A stretch of 13,755 bases of DNA. Origin: Caryophanales bacterium UBA5632. GTDB lineage: Bacteria > Bacillota_I > Bacilli_A > Izemoplasmatales > Hujiaoplasmataceae. The notes beneath the pieces are model-generated. The model did no database searches. It saw only the letters and a list, made by a program, of their open reading frames with translations, and was not told where the DNA came from. The stretch lies in contig DIJY01000094.1 of NCBI GenBank assembly GCA_002421405.1, positions 1 to 13,755 on the forward strand. Reading direction: 5' to 3'. Positions 1-7,103 of this stretch are shown here, in pieces; position 1 is the stretch's first letter, and each line of letters starts with the position of its first letter. Position numbers and translations under genes: made by a program.

Positions 1-1
1 A

Positions 2-391
2 CATTCGAGCGTTGAGCGAATCATCCTTCCTGATGCAACAATTTTACTTGATTATATGCTTAATCGATATGCATCAACTTTGGATAGTTTGATAGTTTAT
101 CCAGAAAAGATGCTTGAAAACATCAACCTAACACATGGCGTTATTTTTTCTCAAAGAGTATTAACCGAGCTGATTAATCAAGGAATGAATCGTGAAGATG
201 CATACGATCTGATTCAACAACTCGCTTTAAAGAGTTACCGTGAAAACCATGATTTTAAAGAACTATTGTTGGAAAATAAACCGGTTTTAAATATACTTTC
301 AATTTCTGAAATAAATAGTTTATTCGATCTAGATTTTTATAAACGAAATATTGATATGATATACAAGCAAGTTTTTATCGACGGAGAATAA
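2..391 (+). CDS. purB: Adenylosuccinate lyase, C-terminal part (5' end outside window)
   Basis: This open frame enters from the left edge without a start codon and encodes the last 129 residues of adenylosuccinate lyase. The enzyme cleaves SAICAR and adenylosuccinate, releasing fumarate, in cytoplasmic purine synthesis. The first visible residues, HSSVERIILPDATILLDYML, match the conserved block of PurB of the fumarase/aspartase superfamily (typically HSSVER.ILPD...LLDYML). The continuation MLENINLTHGVIFSQRVL and a helical tail with GMNREDAYDLIQ are also typical of the PurB C-terminal domain. The active-site signature loop and catalytic histidines would lie upstream and cannot be seen. The stop codon is one base before the ATG of the next gene, so the two are probably cotranscribed. 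An ATG at 56 is internal and is not the start. Confidence 0.95.
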   Translation, partial: HSSVERIILPDATILLDYMLNRYASTLDSLIVYPEKMLENINLTHGVIFSQRVLTELINQGMNREDAYDLIQQLALKSYRENHDFKELLLENKPVLNILSISEINSLFDLDFYKRNIDMIYKQVFIDGE

Positions 392-392
392 T

Positions 393-1547
393 ATGGGCAA
401 ATTTGATTTAGATCAAGTGATTTGTAGAGAAAATACTTGTAGTGTCAAAAACGATTATCGTAATTGTGAAGATATGATTTGCATGTGGGTTGCGGATATG
501 GATTTTGCTGTGGCACCACCGATTGTAGAAGCAATTAAAAAACGGGCAGATCATCCAATATTTGGATATTCTTATATTCCTGACAGGTTATTCAATGCCG
601 TTTCAAATTGGTATGAAAAACGTCAAGGAGTTCATTATAATCCTAAAAGAATGCTGACTTATTATAGCGTTGTATCTGCCATCTCTTTAGTATTATTATC
701 CTTAACTGAAGAAGGGGATACAGTTACGATGATGGCACCAACTTACATGAACTTTCCACCCGCAGTCAATGGTGTTAAACGGAATATCATCTATAATAAC
801 TTAATTGATATCAATCAACATTTTGAAATTGATTATGATGATTTGGACCGATGTTTATCCAAGTCAAAAGTGTTTTTACATTGTTCGCCACACAATCCTA
901 CTGGCAGAGTTTGGACATTGGATGAACAAAGGAAAATCGCTGAATTGTGTGAAAAACATCATGTCTTGGTCATCAGCGATGAAATCCATTCTGACTTAAT
1001 AATGCCTGGGTTCAAACACATTCCTTTTTTCCAAGTGAGTCCGAAGACAAAAGACTACACCGTCACGATGATTTCGGCAACGAAGACTTTTAATCTGGCA
1101 AATAATGGAGTTGCTTTTATTATTCCTGGAAATGAAAAAATGTATGAAAGCATAAAAAAGCATATGGAATGCCTTCATCTTGGTTCAATGAATATTTTTG
1201 CAACTACCGCTGTGTTGGCAGCGTATGAATCAGGCGAAGAATGGCTTGAAGAAGTGATTCCTTATGTAGAAGATAATTATCTAATGATTAAAAAGTTCAT
1301 TGATGAAAAAATACCGAAAATAAAAGTGACGACAATGGAAGGTACTTATTTAATGTGGCTTGATTGTCGCAACTTAGGAATTCCCGTTGTAAACTTTTTT
1401 GAAACGACCGCTAAAGTTTTAGGAGAAGACGGTATATTATTTGGACCGGCTGGACAAAATTATTACCGTTTAAACCTTGCGTCTTCAAGACTAGTTATTG
1501 AAAAAGTTCTAATGCGTTTAGAAAAAGCGTATCATCAATTATTTTAG
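393..1547 (+). CDS. PatB/MalY-type PLP-dependent C-S lyase (cystathionine beta-lyase)
   Basis: This 384-residue protein is a fold-type I PLP enzyme of the PatB/MalY family. Members cleave the C-S bond of cystathionine or cysteine conjugates, giving pyruvate, ammonia and a thiol. Visible landmarks are WVADMDF near residues 32-38 (the family's W.ADMDF), SPHNPTGR at 165-172 with the PLP-contacting Asn, ISDEIHSDL at 194-202 with the Asp that pairs with the pyridine nitrogen, SATKTFNLAN at 228-237 with the Schiff-base lysine K231, and YYRLNLASSR near the C-terminus with candidate carboxylate-binding arginines. The length is normal for the family. GGAG lies six bases before the ATG, and purB ends one base upstream. 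Physiological substrate (methionine synthesis, cysteine desulfhydration, or a MalY-like regulatory side role) cannot be decided from sequence, so I give no symbol. No methionine gene is adjacent. Confidence 0.9.
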   Translation: MGKFDLDQVICRENTCSVKNDYRNCEDMICMWVADMDFAVAPPIVEAIKKRADHPIFGYSYIPDRLFNAVSNWYEKRQGVHYNPKRMLTYYSVVSAISLVLLSLTEEGDTVTMMAPTYMNFPPAVNGVKRNIIYNNLIDINQHFEIDYDDLDRCLSKSKVFLHCSPHNPTGRVWTLDEQRKIAELCEKHHVLVISDEIHSDLIMPGFKHIPFFQVSPKTKDYTVTMISATKTFNLANNGVAFIIPGNEKMYESIKKHMECLHLGSMNIFATTAVLAAYESGEEWLEEVIPYVEDNYLMIKKFIDEKIPKIKVTTMEGTYLMWLDCRNLGIPVVNFFETTAKVLGEDGILFGPAGQNYYRLNLASSRLVIEKVLMRLEKAYHQLF

Positions 1548-1558
1548 GGAGGATTCTA

Positions 1559-3502
1559 ATGAATAGAAGGTTCAAATTCATTTTGTATATGATTTTAACA
1601 GGTCTTTTATCCCTGTTTTTTTCAATACCTTCTATTTCGGCGGAGGCCATTAAAACAGATTTGATTATACAAAGAGATGAAATTCAATCAATCTTATCGG
1701 ATACAAATCCCTATATGCCGAACTCAATCGATGCTTTTAATACCGATTTATCAGCGATAGGAGGTATTGCTTATATCGATAGTGTTATCGCTGATTCCTT
1801 AGTTGACCAAACGATTGTCGACCAATTGACTGAAGATTTACAAACCTTGCAAGATCATTTAGTTACAAAACTTGTTCACGCGGAGATTAATTATATTTTT
1901 CAATCCGCTGACGCAAGCAATATATCGGCATATACATTAAGGTCTCGAAGTGATTTTCATGCTGAGTTAGATCGGATTGAACTAATATTAAATAATCCAA
2001 GGTCCGGTGATGCCGTCATTAATTCACTAAAAACAGAAATTGAATTAGCGTCTAACCTACTTATATTGTTAGCTGATAAAACAGCACTTAATTCTGCGAT
2101 GACGCAAGCAACCATGGTAGCGACGTCTGATGGAACACTTTACACCCCTAATTCATTTGGTCTTTATTTGAATGCTTTTAATGCATTTGACACAGATGTT
2201 CTTACGGGTTATTCAATGAACGTGAATGAAATCTATGAATTCACTGATGCAAGTGTAGAGGAAGCGCAAGCAGCGCTTAATCAAATTAATCTATCGATGG
2301 ATATATTAGTGCTTCGCCCTGATAAAACAGAACTTACAACAGCTTATAACGCCGCTTCTGCCTTTGACTTATCTGCTTACACTCCCAATTCAATTGCGGC
2401 ATTTGAAGCTGGTCTTGATTTGATTCAGGCGGTGATTGCTAATCCAAACGCTTTAATAAATGATTTAAATACGGCATTAAACGATTTAGAAGAAAATTAC
2501 AATGTGTTAATTGAACTTGCGGATGTTTCATCCTTAGAAGCATTGAATACGCAAGCATTATTAGCTTATTATGAAGAACGATTGTTATACACCGAAAATT
2601 CTCATAATTTGTTTAAAACTGCTGTTTTAGAATATGGAACCTATCTATTTGTTAATACCGTAATCTCTAATTTAAATGTAACTCAAACGGAAGTTGACGA
2701 ATTAGCAATTAAAATTCAATCAGCGCTTAATTTGTTAGTTGAACGCGGAAACGTCTCTAATTTACGAAGTCAATTTGAGTTACTCTTATTGATTGATTTA
2801 ACTCCTTACACTCCGCATTCAAAATCATTGTTTGAATCCGAACTATCAAGAATCGAACTGATTCTCAATAGTTCAAACACAGATCAATCCTTGTCAAACT
2901 TAACTTTGCAAGAAGCGATGATTGCAGACACGATTTTAATGCCAATCGCTGACAAACAAGCATTAATTAATTTAATTGATTCAACCAAATCATATAAATC
3001 AAGTGATTACACCACAACTTCTTTTGGATATTTACAAACGATTTTAGATTCAATCGATAACTTCTTACTCGATTTGAATGTCACTCAAAACGAAGTTGAT
3101 CAGTTCTATTTAAGATTAAATATGGCAATTACTTCATTAAGAACAAAACTATCTCCACTTATTATTCAAGCTCAAAGAGGGACGCTTGATATTAATCAAT
3201 ATGTTGTTATCGGGGAATCGTGGGTTACGGGATATTATTCATCGGATCAATCAATAGTTAGAGTTTCTCCCGAAGGCATTGCATCTGGGATTGATTATGG
3301 AGAAACGACCATTCGAGTCGTATTAGCAAATGGCCTTTATGAAGATATTCCCATTATTGTCAAAGCAAAAATCAGCACCACAACATTCATCTTGGTATTA
3401 AGTCTACCGGTTATTTCTGTTGGAATTGCATTTACATTGCTTTTTACAAATGTCGAGCCAGCAAAAGTAATTAATAAGTTAAGAAAAACCAAACAATTAT
3501 AA
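1559..3502 (+). CDS. Secreted membrane-anchored surface protein with seven FIVAR-like repeats and a BIG2-like domain
   Basis: The 647-residue product starts with a signal peptide (RR/K-rich start, hydrophobic stretch about 7-26, likely cleavage after SISA at residue 28). Residues 32-531 form seven degenerate helical repeats of 65-82 residues. Each carries a Tyr-X-X-X-Ser motif, YTPNS in its commonest form: YMPNS 52, YTLRS 125, YTPNS 195, YTPNS 274, YTENS 344, YTPHS 417, YTTTS 484. Most end in a helix of the type NVTQTEVDELAIKIQSALNLL, which is the FIVAR (Found In Various ARchitectures) pattern. Residues about 534-603 resemble a BIG2 Ig-like domain (YYSSDQSIVRVSPEGIASG). A membrane helix (608-630) and short basic tail anchor the C-terminus. 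There is no LPXTG sorting signal and no catalytic domain. GGGAGG precedes the ATG, 11 bases after the lyase gene. Role unknown; attachment, glycan binding or a spacer are possible. Confidence 0.8.
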   Translation: MNRRFKFILYMILTGLLSLFFSIPSISAEAIKTDLIIQRDEIQSILSDTNPYMPNSIDAFNTDLSAIGGIAYIDSVIADSLVDQTIVDQLTEDLQTLQDHLVTKLVHAEINYIFQSADASNISAYTLRSRSDFHAELDRIELILNNPRSGDAVINSLKTEIELASNLLILLADKTALNSAMTQATMVATSDGTLYTPNSFGLYLNAFNAFDTDVLTGYSMNVNEIYEFTDASVEEAQAALNQINLSMDILVLRPDKTELTTAYNAASAFDLSAYTPNSIAAFEAGLDLIQAVIANPNALINDLNTALNDLEENYNVLIELADVSSLEALNTQALLAYYEERLLYTENSHNLFKTAVLEYGTYLFVNTVISNLNVTQTEVDELAIKIQSALNLLVERGNVSNLRSQFELLLLIDLTPYTPHSKSLFESELSRIELILNSSNTDQSLSNLTLQEAMIADTILMPIADKQALINLIDSTKSYKSSDYTTTSFGYLQTILDSIDNFLLDLNVTQNEVDQFYLRLNMAITSLRTKLSPLIIQAQRGTLDINQYVVIGESWVTGYYSSDQSIVRVSPEGIASGIDYGETTIRVVLANGLYEDIPIIVKAKISTTTFILVLSLPVISVGIAFTLLFTNVEPAKVINKLRKTKQL

Positions 3503-3534
3503 AAAATCAAACTATTGAGCGGGAGGTGAAAAAC

Positions 3535-3795
3535 ATGTCTAACAATAACACAAGAAAATTATATCGTGATACCGACAACCAAAAAATATTTGGCGTATGT
3601 TCTGGTCTAGCGGATTATTTAGATGCAGACGTGACATTAATTCGAGTGATATGGGTGTTACTGGTATTCCTTGCTGGAACTGGATTTCTAGCATATATCA
3701 TCATGGCAATTGTCATGGAACCCAAAAGTGTCGTGATGAAAAATGCAAAAGTTGTCAATGACAACGATGATCCATTTGCAAAATACGATAAATAA
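3535..3795 (+). CDS. PspC-domain small membrane protein
   Basis: The 86-residue protein consists of one PspC domain, as in phage-shock protein C and the small PspC-like proteins of Firmicutes, which are linked to envelope-stress responses. Recognisable features are the opening RKLYRDTDNQKIFGVCSGLA, then DYLDADVTLIRVIWVL, and a single hydrophobic helix (roughly residues 36-60) ending in MAIVMEPK. A short acidic, polar tail follows. I start at ATG 3535 because GGGAGGTG at 3521-3528 lies seven bases upstream. A GTG at 3526 is in frame but sits inside that ribosome binding site. It follows the surface-protein gene by 32 bases with no terminator and is followed directly by a strong hairpin, so it is probably the last gene of this transcript. 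No pspA-like partner is visible. Confidence 0.88.
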   Translation: MSNNNTRKLYRDTDNQKIFGVCSGLADYLDADVTLIRVIWVLLVFLAGTGFLAYIIMAIVMEPKSVVMKNAKVVNDNDDPFAKYDK

Positions 3796-3797
3796 AG

Positions 3798-3823
3798 AAT
3801 CGCTTGGAAAAGCGATTTTTTTT
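3798..3823 (+). terminator. Intrinsic terminator after pspC
   Basis: A perfect 8-bp stem (AATCGCTT / AAGCGATT) closed by the GNRA-type tetraloop GGAA is followed by a run of eight T (3816-3823). It begins two bases after the pspC stop codon and separates the purB-to-pspC transcript from the phosphate cluster. Confidence 0.88.
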
Positions 3824-3867
3824 ACGCAAACTTTACAATGCTTTACATTCTTTAGGTATTGTGTAAA
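3821..3867 (+). promoter_or_regulatory. Phased TTTACA repeats, putative PhoP-box array upstream of pstS
   Basis: TTTACG (3821), TTTACA (3832), TTTACA (3842) and TTTAGG (3851) occur in the same orientation with 11, 10 and 9-base steps. An inverted copy, TGTAAA, follows at 3862-3867. The two perfect copies are the core. Tandem TT(A/T/C)ACA hexamers with helical-turn spacing are the known binding site of the PhoP regulator in Bacillus, usually between about -20 and -60. Here they lie about 25-70 bases upstream of the predicted start of pstS transcription. The PhoP-like regulator encoded at 8589 is the natural candidate to bind. The first and last units are weak and may not count. Confidence 0.6.
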
Positions 3868-3885
3868 CCTTGATTCGATTAAAAT
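3859..3885 (+). promoter_or_regulatory. Predicted promoter of pstS (weak -35, good -10)
   Basis: TAAAAT at 3880-3885 matches the -10 consensus in five of six positions. The only -35-like sequence at workable distance is TTGTGT at 3859-3864 (three of six, 15-base spacer). A good -10 with a poor -35 just downstream of phased repeats is what an activator-dependent promoter looks like. An alternative pair, TTGATT (3870) and TCAAAT (3893) with a 17-base spacer, is also possible. Confidence 0.5.
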
Positions 3886-3924
3886 GAGGTTGTCAAATAA
3901 AGCAATATCAAAAAGGAGAAAAAT

Positions 3925-4872
3925 ATGAAAAAATTATTATCAGTTTTTGCAATGTTATTATTAGGTATATCTCTCGTCGCTTGTGGCGAAAAAACAACAA
4001 CGGTATCAACTTCATCGTTTGATGAAACAAAAAAAATCAATGTCTATACTCGCGACACAACCTCTGGAACACGGACAGGATTTATGGAAGGCATCGGCTT
4101 TGCTGAAGCTGCTACCAGCGATTCAGTATTAGTTCAAGGATTTATCATCAAGGATAATACCGGAATTCTTTCAACGATGGCTGTTGATGAATATGGGATT
4201 GGTTATGTATCATTATCAAGCGTTAACGACACAATTAAAGGTCTTAGTTTTAATGGCGTCGCACCAACAGAAGCAAATGTCATTAATGACACTTACGGTC
4301 TCAAACGTCCCTTCATGTGGATGCTTCGCGCTGATGGCGATTATCCAAGCCAAGATGTTGAAGATATCGTTAAAGCATTCGTTGCGTTCTTAGGAACATC
4401 GGACGGTGGCGACATCATTAATAATCAAGGCGCTATTGCATTACCAAGTTCAACGACTTGGGATTCTATTAAAGCCAACCATGATGTATGCATTCAAAAT
4501 AATGCAAGCGTCACCGTTCGTTTCGGCGGATCAGACTCAATTCAAAAAGTAGCACAAGCTTTAACCGCCGCTTTCATGCCAAAATGTGGTAACTTCGTGG
4601 CTGAACATGATCACACCGGTTCAAGCGACGCTTACAAAAGAACCAATGATCCCGCAATCAAAGATACTTCCGTAGGTAAAGATGTTGGATTCGCATCACG
4701 TCCCTTTAGAAACGCAGAACTTGATGTTCCAGCGATTAGAAGAGGTCAACTTGCTTGGGATGCCATCGTCGCGATTGTCAATCTCAATAATCCACTTAAT
4801 AATGTAACGGCCGAAGATCTTAAAAAGATGTATGATGGTACTTACTCAACTTGGGCAGACATCCAAGGATAA
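3925..4872 (+). CDS. pstS: Phosphate-binding lipoprotein PstS with circularly permuted domain order
   Basis: The 315-residue product is an exported lipoprotein (hydrophobic N-terminus, lipobox LVAC with Cys20) that should capture phosphate for the permease encoded downstream. PstS motifs are all present but in swapped order. Residues 36-173 match the usual second half: INVYTRDTTSGTR (family I.V..REDGSGTR, with the phosphate-binding Arg and Ser-Gly-Thr at R43 and S47-T49), DEYGIGYVSL, LKRPFMWML and a closing GAIALP. Residues 195-315 match the usual first half: VTVRFGGSDSIQKVAQAL (GSTSV-type loop), HTGSSDAY, VGFASRPFRNAE (SSR.L...E), AWDAIVAIVNLNNP and DGTYSTWADIQG (the usual IF.G...W..IGG). 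In ordinary PstS the W..IGG block is followed by the SGTR block. Here the protein ends and begins at that junction. AAGGAG sits six bases before the ATG. Confidence 0.9.
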   Translation: MKKLLSVFAMLLLGISLVACGEKTTTVSTSSFDETKKINVYTRDTTSGTRTGFMEGIGFAEAATSDSVLVQGFIIKDNTGILSTMAVDEYGIGYVSLSSVNDTIKGLSFNGVAPTEANVINDTYGLKRPFMWMLRADGDYPSQDVEDIVKAFVAFLGTSDGGDIINNQGAIALPSSTTWDSIKANHDVCIQNNASVTVRFGGSDSIQKVAQALTAAFMPKCGNFVAEHDHTGSSDAYKRTNDPAIKDTSVGKDVGFASRPFRNAELDVPAIRRGQLAWDAIVAIVNLNNPLNNVTAEDLKKMYDGTYSTWADIQG

Positions 4873-4887
4873 AGGTTACTGAATCAA

Positions 4888-4912
4888 AAAAAGGACCGAT
4901 AAGGTTCTTTTT
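4888..4912 (+). terminator. Hairpin between pstS and pstC, probable attenuator
   Basis: AAAAAGGACC (4888-4897) pairs with GGTTCTTTTT (4903-4912) around a five-base loop, with one G-U pair, forming a U-ending hairpin in the pstS-pstC gap. The U run is inside the stem, so termination is probably partial. Intergenic hairpins after binding-protein genes commonly raise their message level over that of the permease genes. Confidence 0.6.
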
Positions 4913-4936
4913 CCATCTCAAAGGGAGGTTGCATTA

Positions 4937-5899
4937 ATGATTGCGGAAGTTAAGAAACTTCAATTTAGAAGTACTTCAAGAGGAAAAACAACTGATAAAA
5001 TTGCGAAAATAGTCTTTATGTCTGCTGCTTTATTATCCGCTTCATTCATATTTGTGATTGCCGGCATTGTTTTAGTGAGAGGTGTAATCCCTTTCACGAC
5101 TGATAATTTAGGGATTGGACGTGTCAGTTTATTTTCGTTTTTAACGGGAGATGTTTGGCTCATTGGCGAAACATTTGCGTCAAATTTATACAGTATCGGT
5201 TTCATCATCATTTCAACACTTTTTATTACCTTACTTTCTTTAGCTATTTCTTTCCCTGTGGGAGTATTAACTGCATTATTTATCGCAAAAATAGCACCAA
5301 AACCATTGGCGAAAGTCTTAAGAACCGTCATTGAAACACTAGCATCCATCCCTTCGATTGTATTTGGTCTTTTCGGAGCCGGCGTTATCCTAAAAATTGT
5401 TTATGATTTCAGCGCTTTAATTGGATACCAATCCAAAGGTGGTAATTCAATATTATCAGTCGTTATCGTTTTAGCATTGATGACGATTCCGACGATTACA
5501 ACCATCTCTGAAGTTGCGATTAGATCCGTCGATCAAACCATCGAACACGGATCCTTAGCGTTAGGTGCGAGTAAAACACAGACCAATTTCAAGGTAATCT
5601 TATCTTCCGCAAAATCTGGTATTTTCACCGCTGCGATTTTAGGAATTGGGCGATCATTAGGCGAAGCCACGGCGGTATCACTCGTTGCTGGTGGAAGAAG
5701 AGCAGGAATATCGTTTGATTTGCTCGATACAACTTCAACTTTAACAACCATCATGTTAGAAGGGTTAAAGGAAACGACAGGCATTGATTATGATATTCGT
5801 TTTTCTGTTGGATTAGTTTTAATGGTTGTGATTTTATTAACTAATTTACTACTCAACGCCATCAAGAGAAGGGTGGGAGTTGTCAATGTCAAAGAATAA
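4937..5899 (+). CDS. pstC: Phosphate ABC transporter permease PstC
   Basis: This 320-residue integral membrane protein is one of the two permease subunits of the high-affinity phosphate importer. After a basic cytoplasmic N-terminus, six hydrophobic segments can be placed at about residues 24-48, 88-118, 130-155, 172-192, 228-252 and 289-308. The ABC-permease EAA-like loop, EHGSLALGASKTQTNFKVIL starting at 204, contains the conserved glycine and would contact PstB. Family motifs SIPSIVFGLFG (137-147) and GIGRSLGEATAVSLVAG (236-252) identify it as PstC. GGGAGG lies eight bases before the ATG. The 3' end overlaps the likely pstA start by 14 bases, which implies translational coupling. The length is normal for the family. 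Confidence 0.94.
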   Translation: MIAEVKKLQFRSTSRGKTTDKIAKIVFMSAALLSASFIFVIAGIVLVRGVIPFTTDNLGIGRVSLFSFLTGDVWLIGETFASNLYSIGFIIISTLFITLLSLAISFPVGVLTALFIAKIAPKPLAKVLRTVIETLASIPSIVFGLFGAGVILKIVYDFSALIGYQSKGGNSILSVVIVLALMTIPTITTISEVAIRSVDQTIEHGSLALGASKTQTNFKVILSSAKSGIFTAAILGIGRSLGEATAVSLVAGGRRAGISFDLLDTTSTLTTIMLEGLKETTGIDYDIRFSVGLVLMVVILLTNLLLNAIKRRVGVVNVKE

Positions 5900-7103
5900 A
5901 CGTCGAAAATTCAATGATTTTATTCTTAATTCAATTACTTATCTTTCCTCAACAGTCAGTTTAATAACCCTTCTTGGAATTCTAATTTTTATATTCGGCC
6001 AAGGGTATAAATTACTCAATGTTGATTTGATTGTCGAGAATTTTGAATCTCAAGGATATGTCGCAGATTTATACGATAATGTTCGTCTATGTAATTGTGA
6101 AACCACCATTGATATAGAGGATGGAACTTATTATTCATCTAAATGGGGTATTGCCTTAACGGATACAACTGATTTACTTGGTAAAAACGTTGTCATGGTT
6201 GAATATGTCCATCCCAAGAGTCCTTTACTAAACGTGAGAGACAAAGGGATTGGAAATGACCCCATTGAATTAAGAGATGAATATCATATCATTAGAATTG
6301 CATTTGATGCCTATCCTACCGCACTCTCAAGGTATGGCGCAGAAAACATGATTAATTACTTAGACGCAAATGACTCTATTCGTGAAATTGAATTTCAAAC
6401 TGAAGGTGGAGGCATCAGAGGTTCCATTATCACAACCTTGTATTTGATTGTATTAACACTTCTCTTTGCACTACCAATTGGAATTGCAGCAGCGATTTAT
6501 TTGAATGAATATGCTCCCATCAATAAATTTACTAAGATAATGCGATCCTTAATTGAAACTTTAACAGGGGTGCCCTCCATTATTTATGGATTAATGGGTC
6601 TGGCGGTGTTCGTTCCGCTGACGGTTAAATTAACAAACGCAACCGGAGGAAATCTATTATCTGGGGCGATGACATTGGCTGTCATCTTGCTTCCGGTTAT
6701 CATTCGAACCACCGAAGAAAGTTTAAAAGTCATTCCAGATGATTACCGGCAAGCGTCTCTTGCTTTAGGTGCTAGTAAAACCCAAACCACCTTTCAAATT
6801 GTTTTGCCTTCAGCGGTGCCAGGAATTATGACTGCGACCTTACTTGCGATTGGCAGAATCATTGGTGAATCGGCGGCTTTGGTTTTTGCGATAGGGACCG
6901 CGATAAAAGATACAGTTTCTCTCACTGGTAAGTCGACATCACTAGCGGTCCATATTTGGGCAATGATGACTGACGAACCAGCCAATATTGAATTATCCGC
7001 GACCATCGCAATCATTATCATGTTGATTGTGGTGATTCTAAATATTTTAATCAAAATTATATCAGGAAGATATATGAAACGAAAAATGGGGTTGAATATA
7101 TGA
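5886..7103 (+). CDS. pstA: Phosphate ABC transporter permease PstA with large extracytoplasmic insertion
   Basis: This is the second permease subunit of the phosphate importer, 405 residues from ATG 5886. That start is preceded by GTGGGAG with six bases of spacing; a TTG at 5880 is a less likely alternative. The core from about residue 173 is ordinary PstA: GGGIRGSIITTLYLI, LPIGIAAAIYLNEYA (196-210), GVPSIIYGLMGLAVF (228-242), the EAA-like loop DDYRQASLALGASKTQTTFQ (285-304), and IGRIIGESAALVFAIG. TM1 lies at about 18-39. Between TM1 and the GGGIRG block are about 130 residues, whereas typical PstA proteins are near 280-300 residues in total and have only a short loop. The extra segment includes a CNC motif (69-71) and a PDZ-like pattern at about 86-172. 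The stop codon overlaps the pstB start as ATGA. Confidence 0.92.
   Translation: MSKNKRRKFNDFILNSITYLSSTVSLITLLGILIFIFGQGYKLLNVDLIVENFESQGYVADLYDNVRLCNCETTIDIEDGTYYSSKWGIALTDTTDLLGKNVVMVEYVHPKSPLLNVRDKGIGNDPIELRDEYHIIRIAFDAYPTALSRYGAENMINYLDANDSIREIEFQTEGGGIRGSIITTLYLIVLTLLFALPIGIAAAIYLNEYAPINKFTKIMRSLIETLTGVPSIIYGLMGLAVFVPLTVKLTNATGGNLLSGAMTLAVILLPVIIRTTEESLKVIPDDYRQASLALGASKTQTTFQIVLPSAVPGIMTATLLAIGRIIGESAALVFAIGTAIKDTVSLTGKSTSLAVHIWAMMTDEPANIELSATIAIIIMLIVVILNILIKIISGRYMKRKMGLNI

Noticed and set aside
3743..3928. A 61-codon frame across the end of pspC, the terminator and the pstS promoter.
   Set aside because: It reads through a strong hairpin and promoter, and its composition looks non-coding.
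4960..7054. Several open frames on the - strand within pstC and pstA (4960-5349, 5533-5784, 6794-7054).
   Set aside because: They are shadows of strongly supported + strand genes, lack ribosome binding sites and resemble no family I know.
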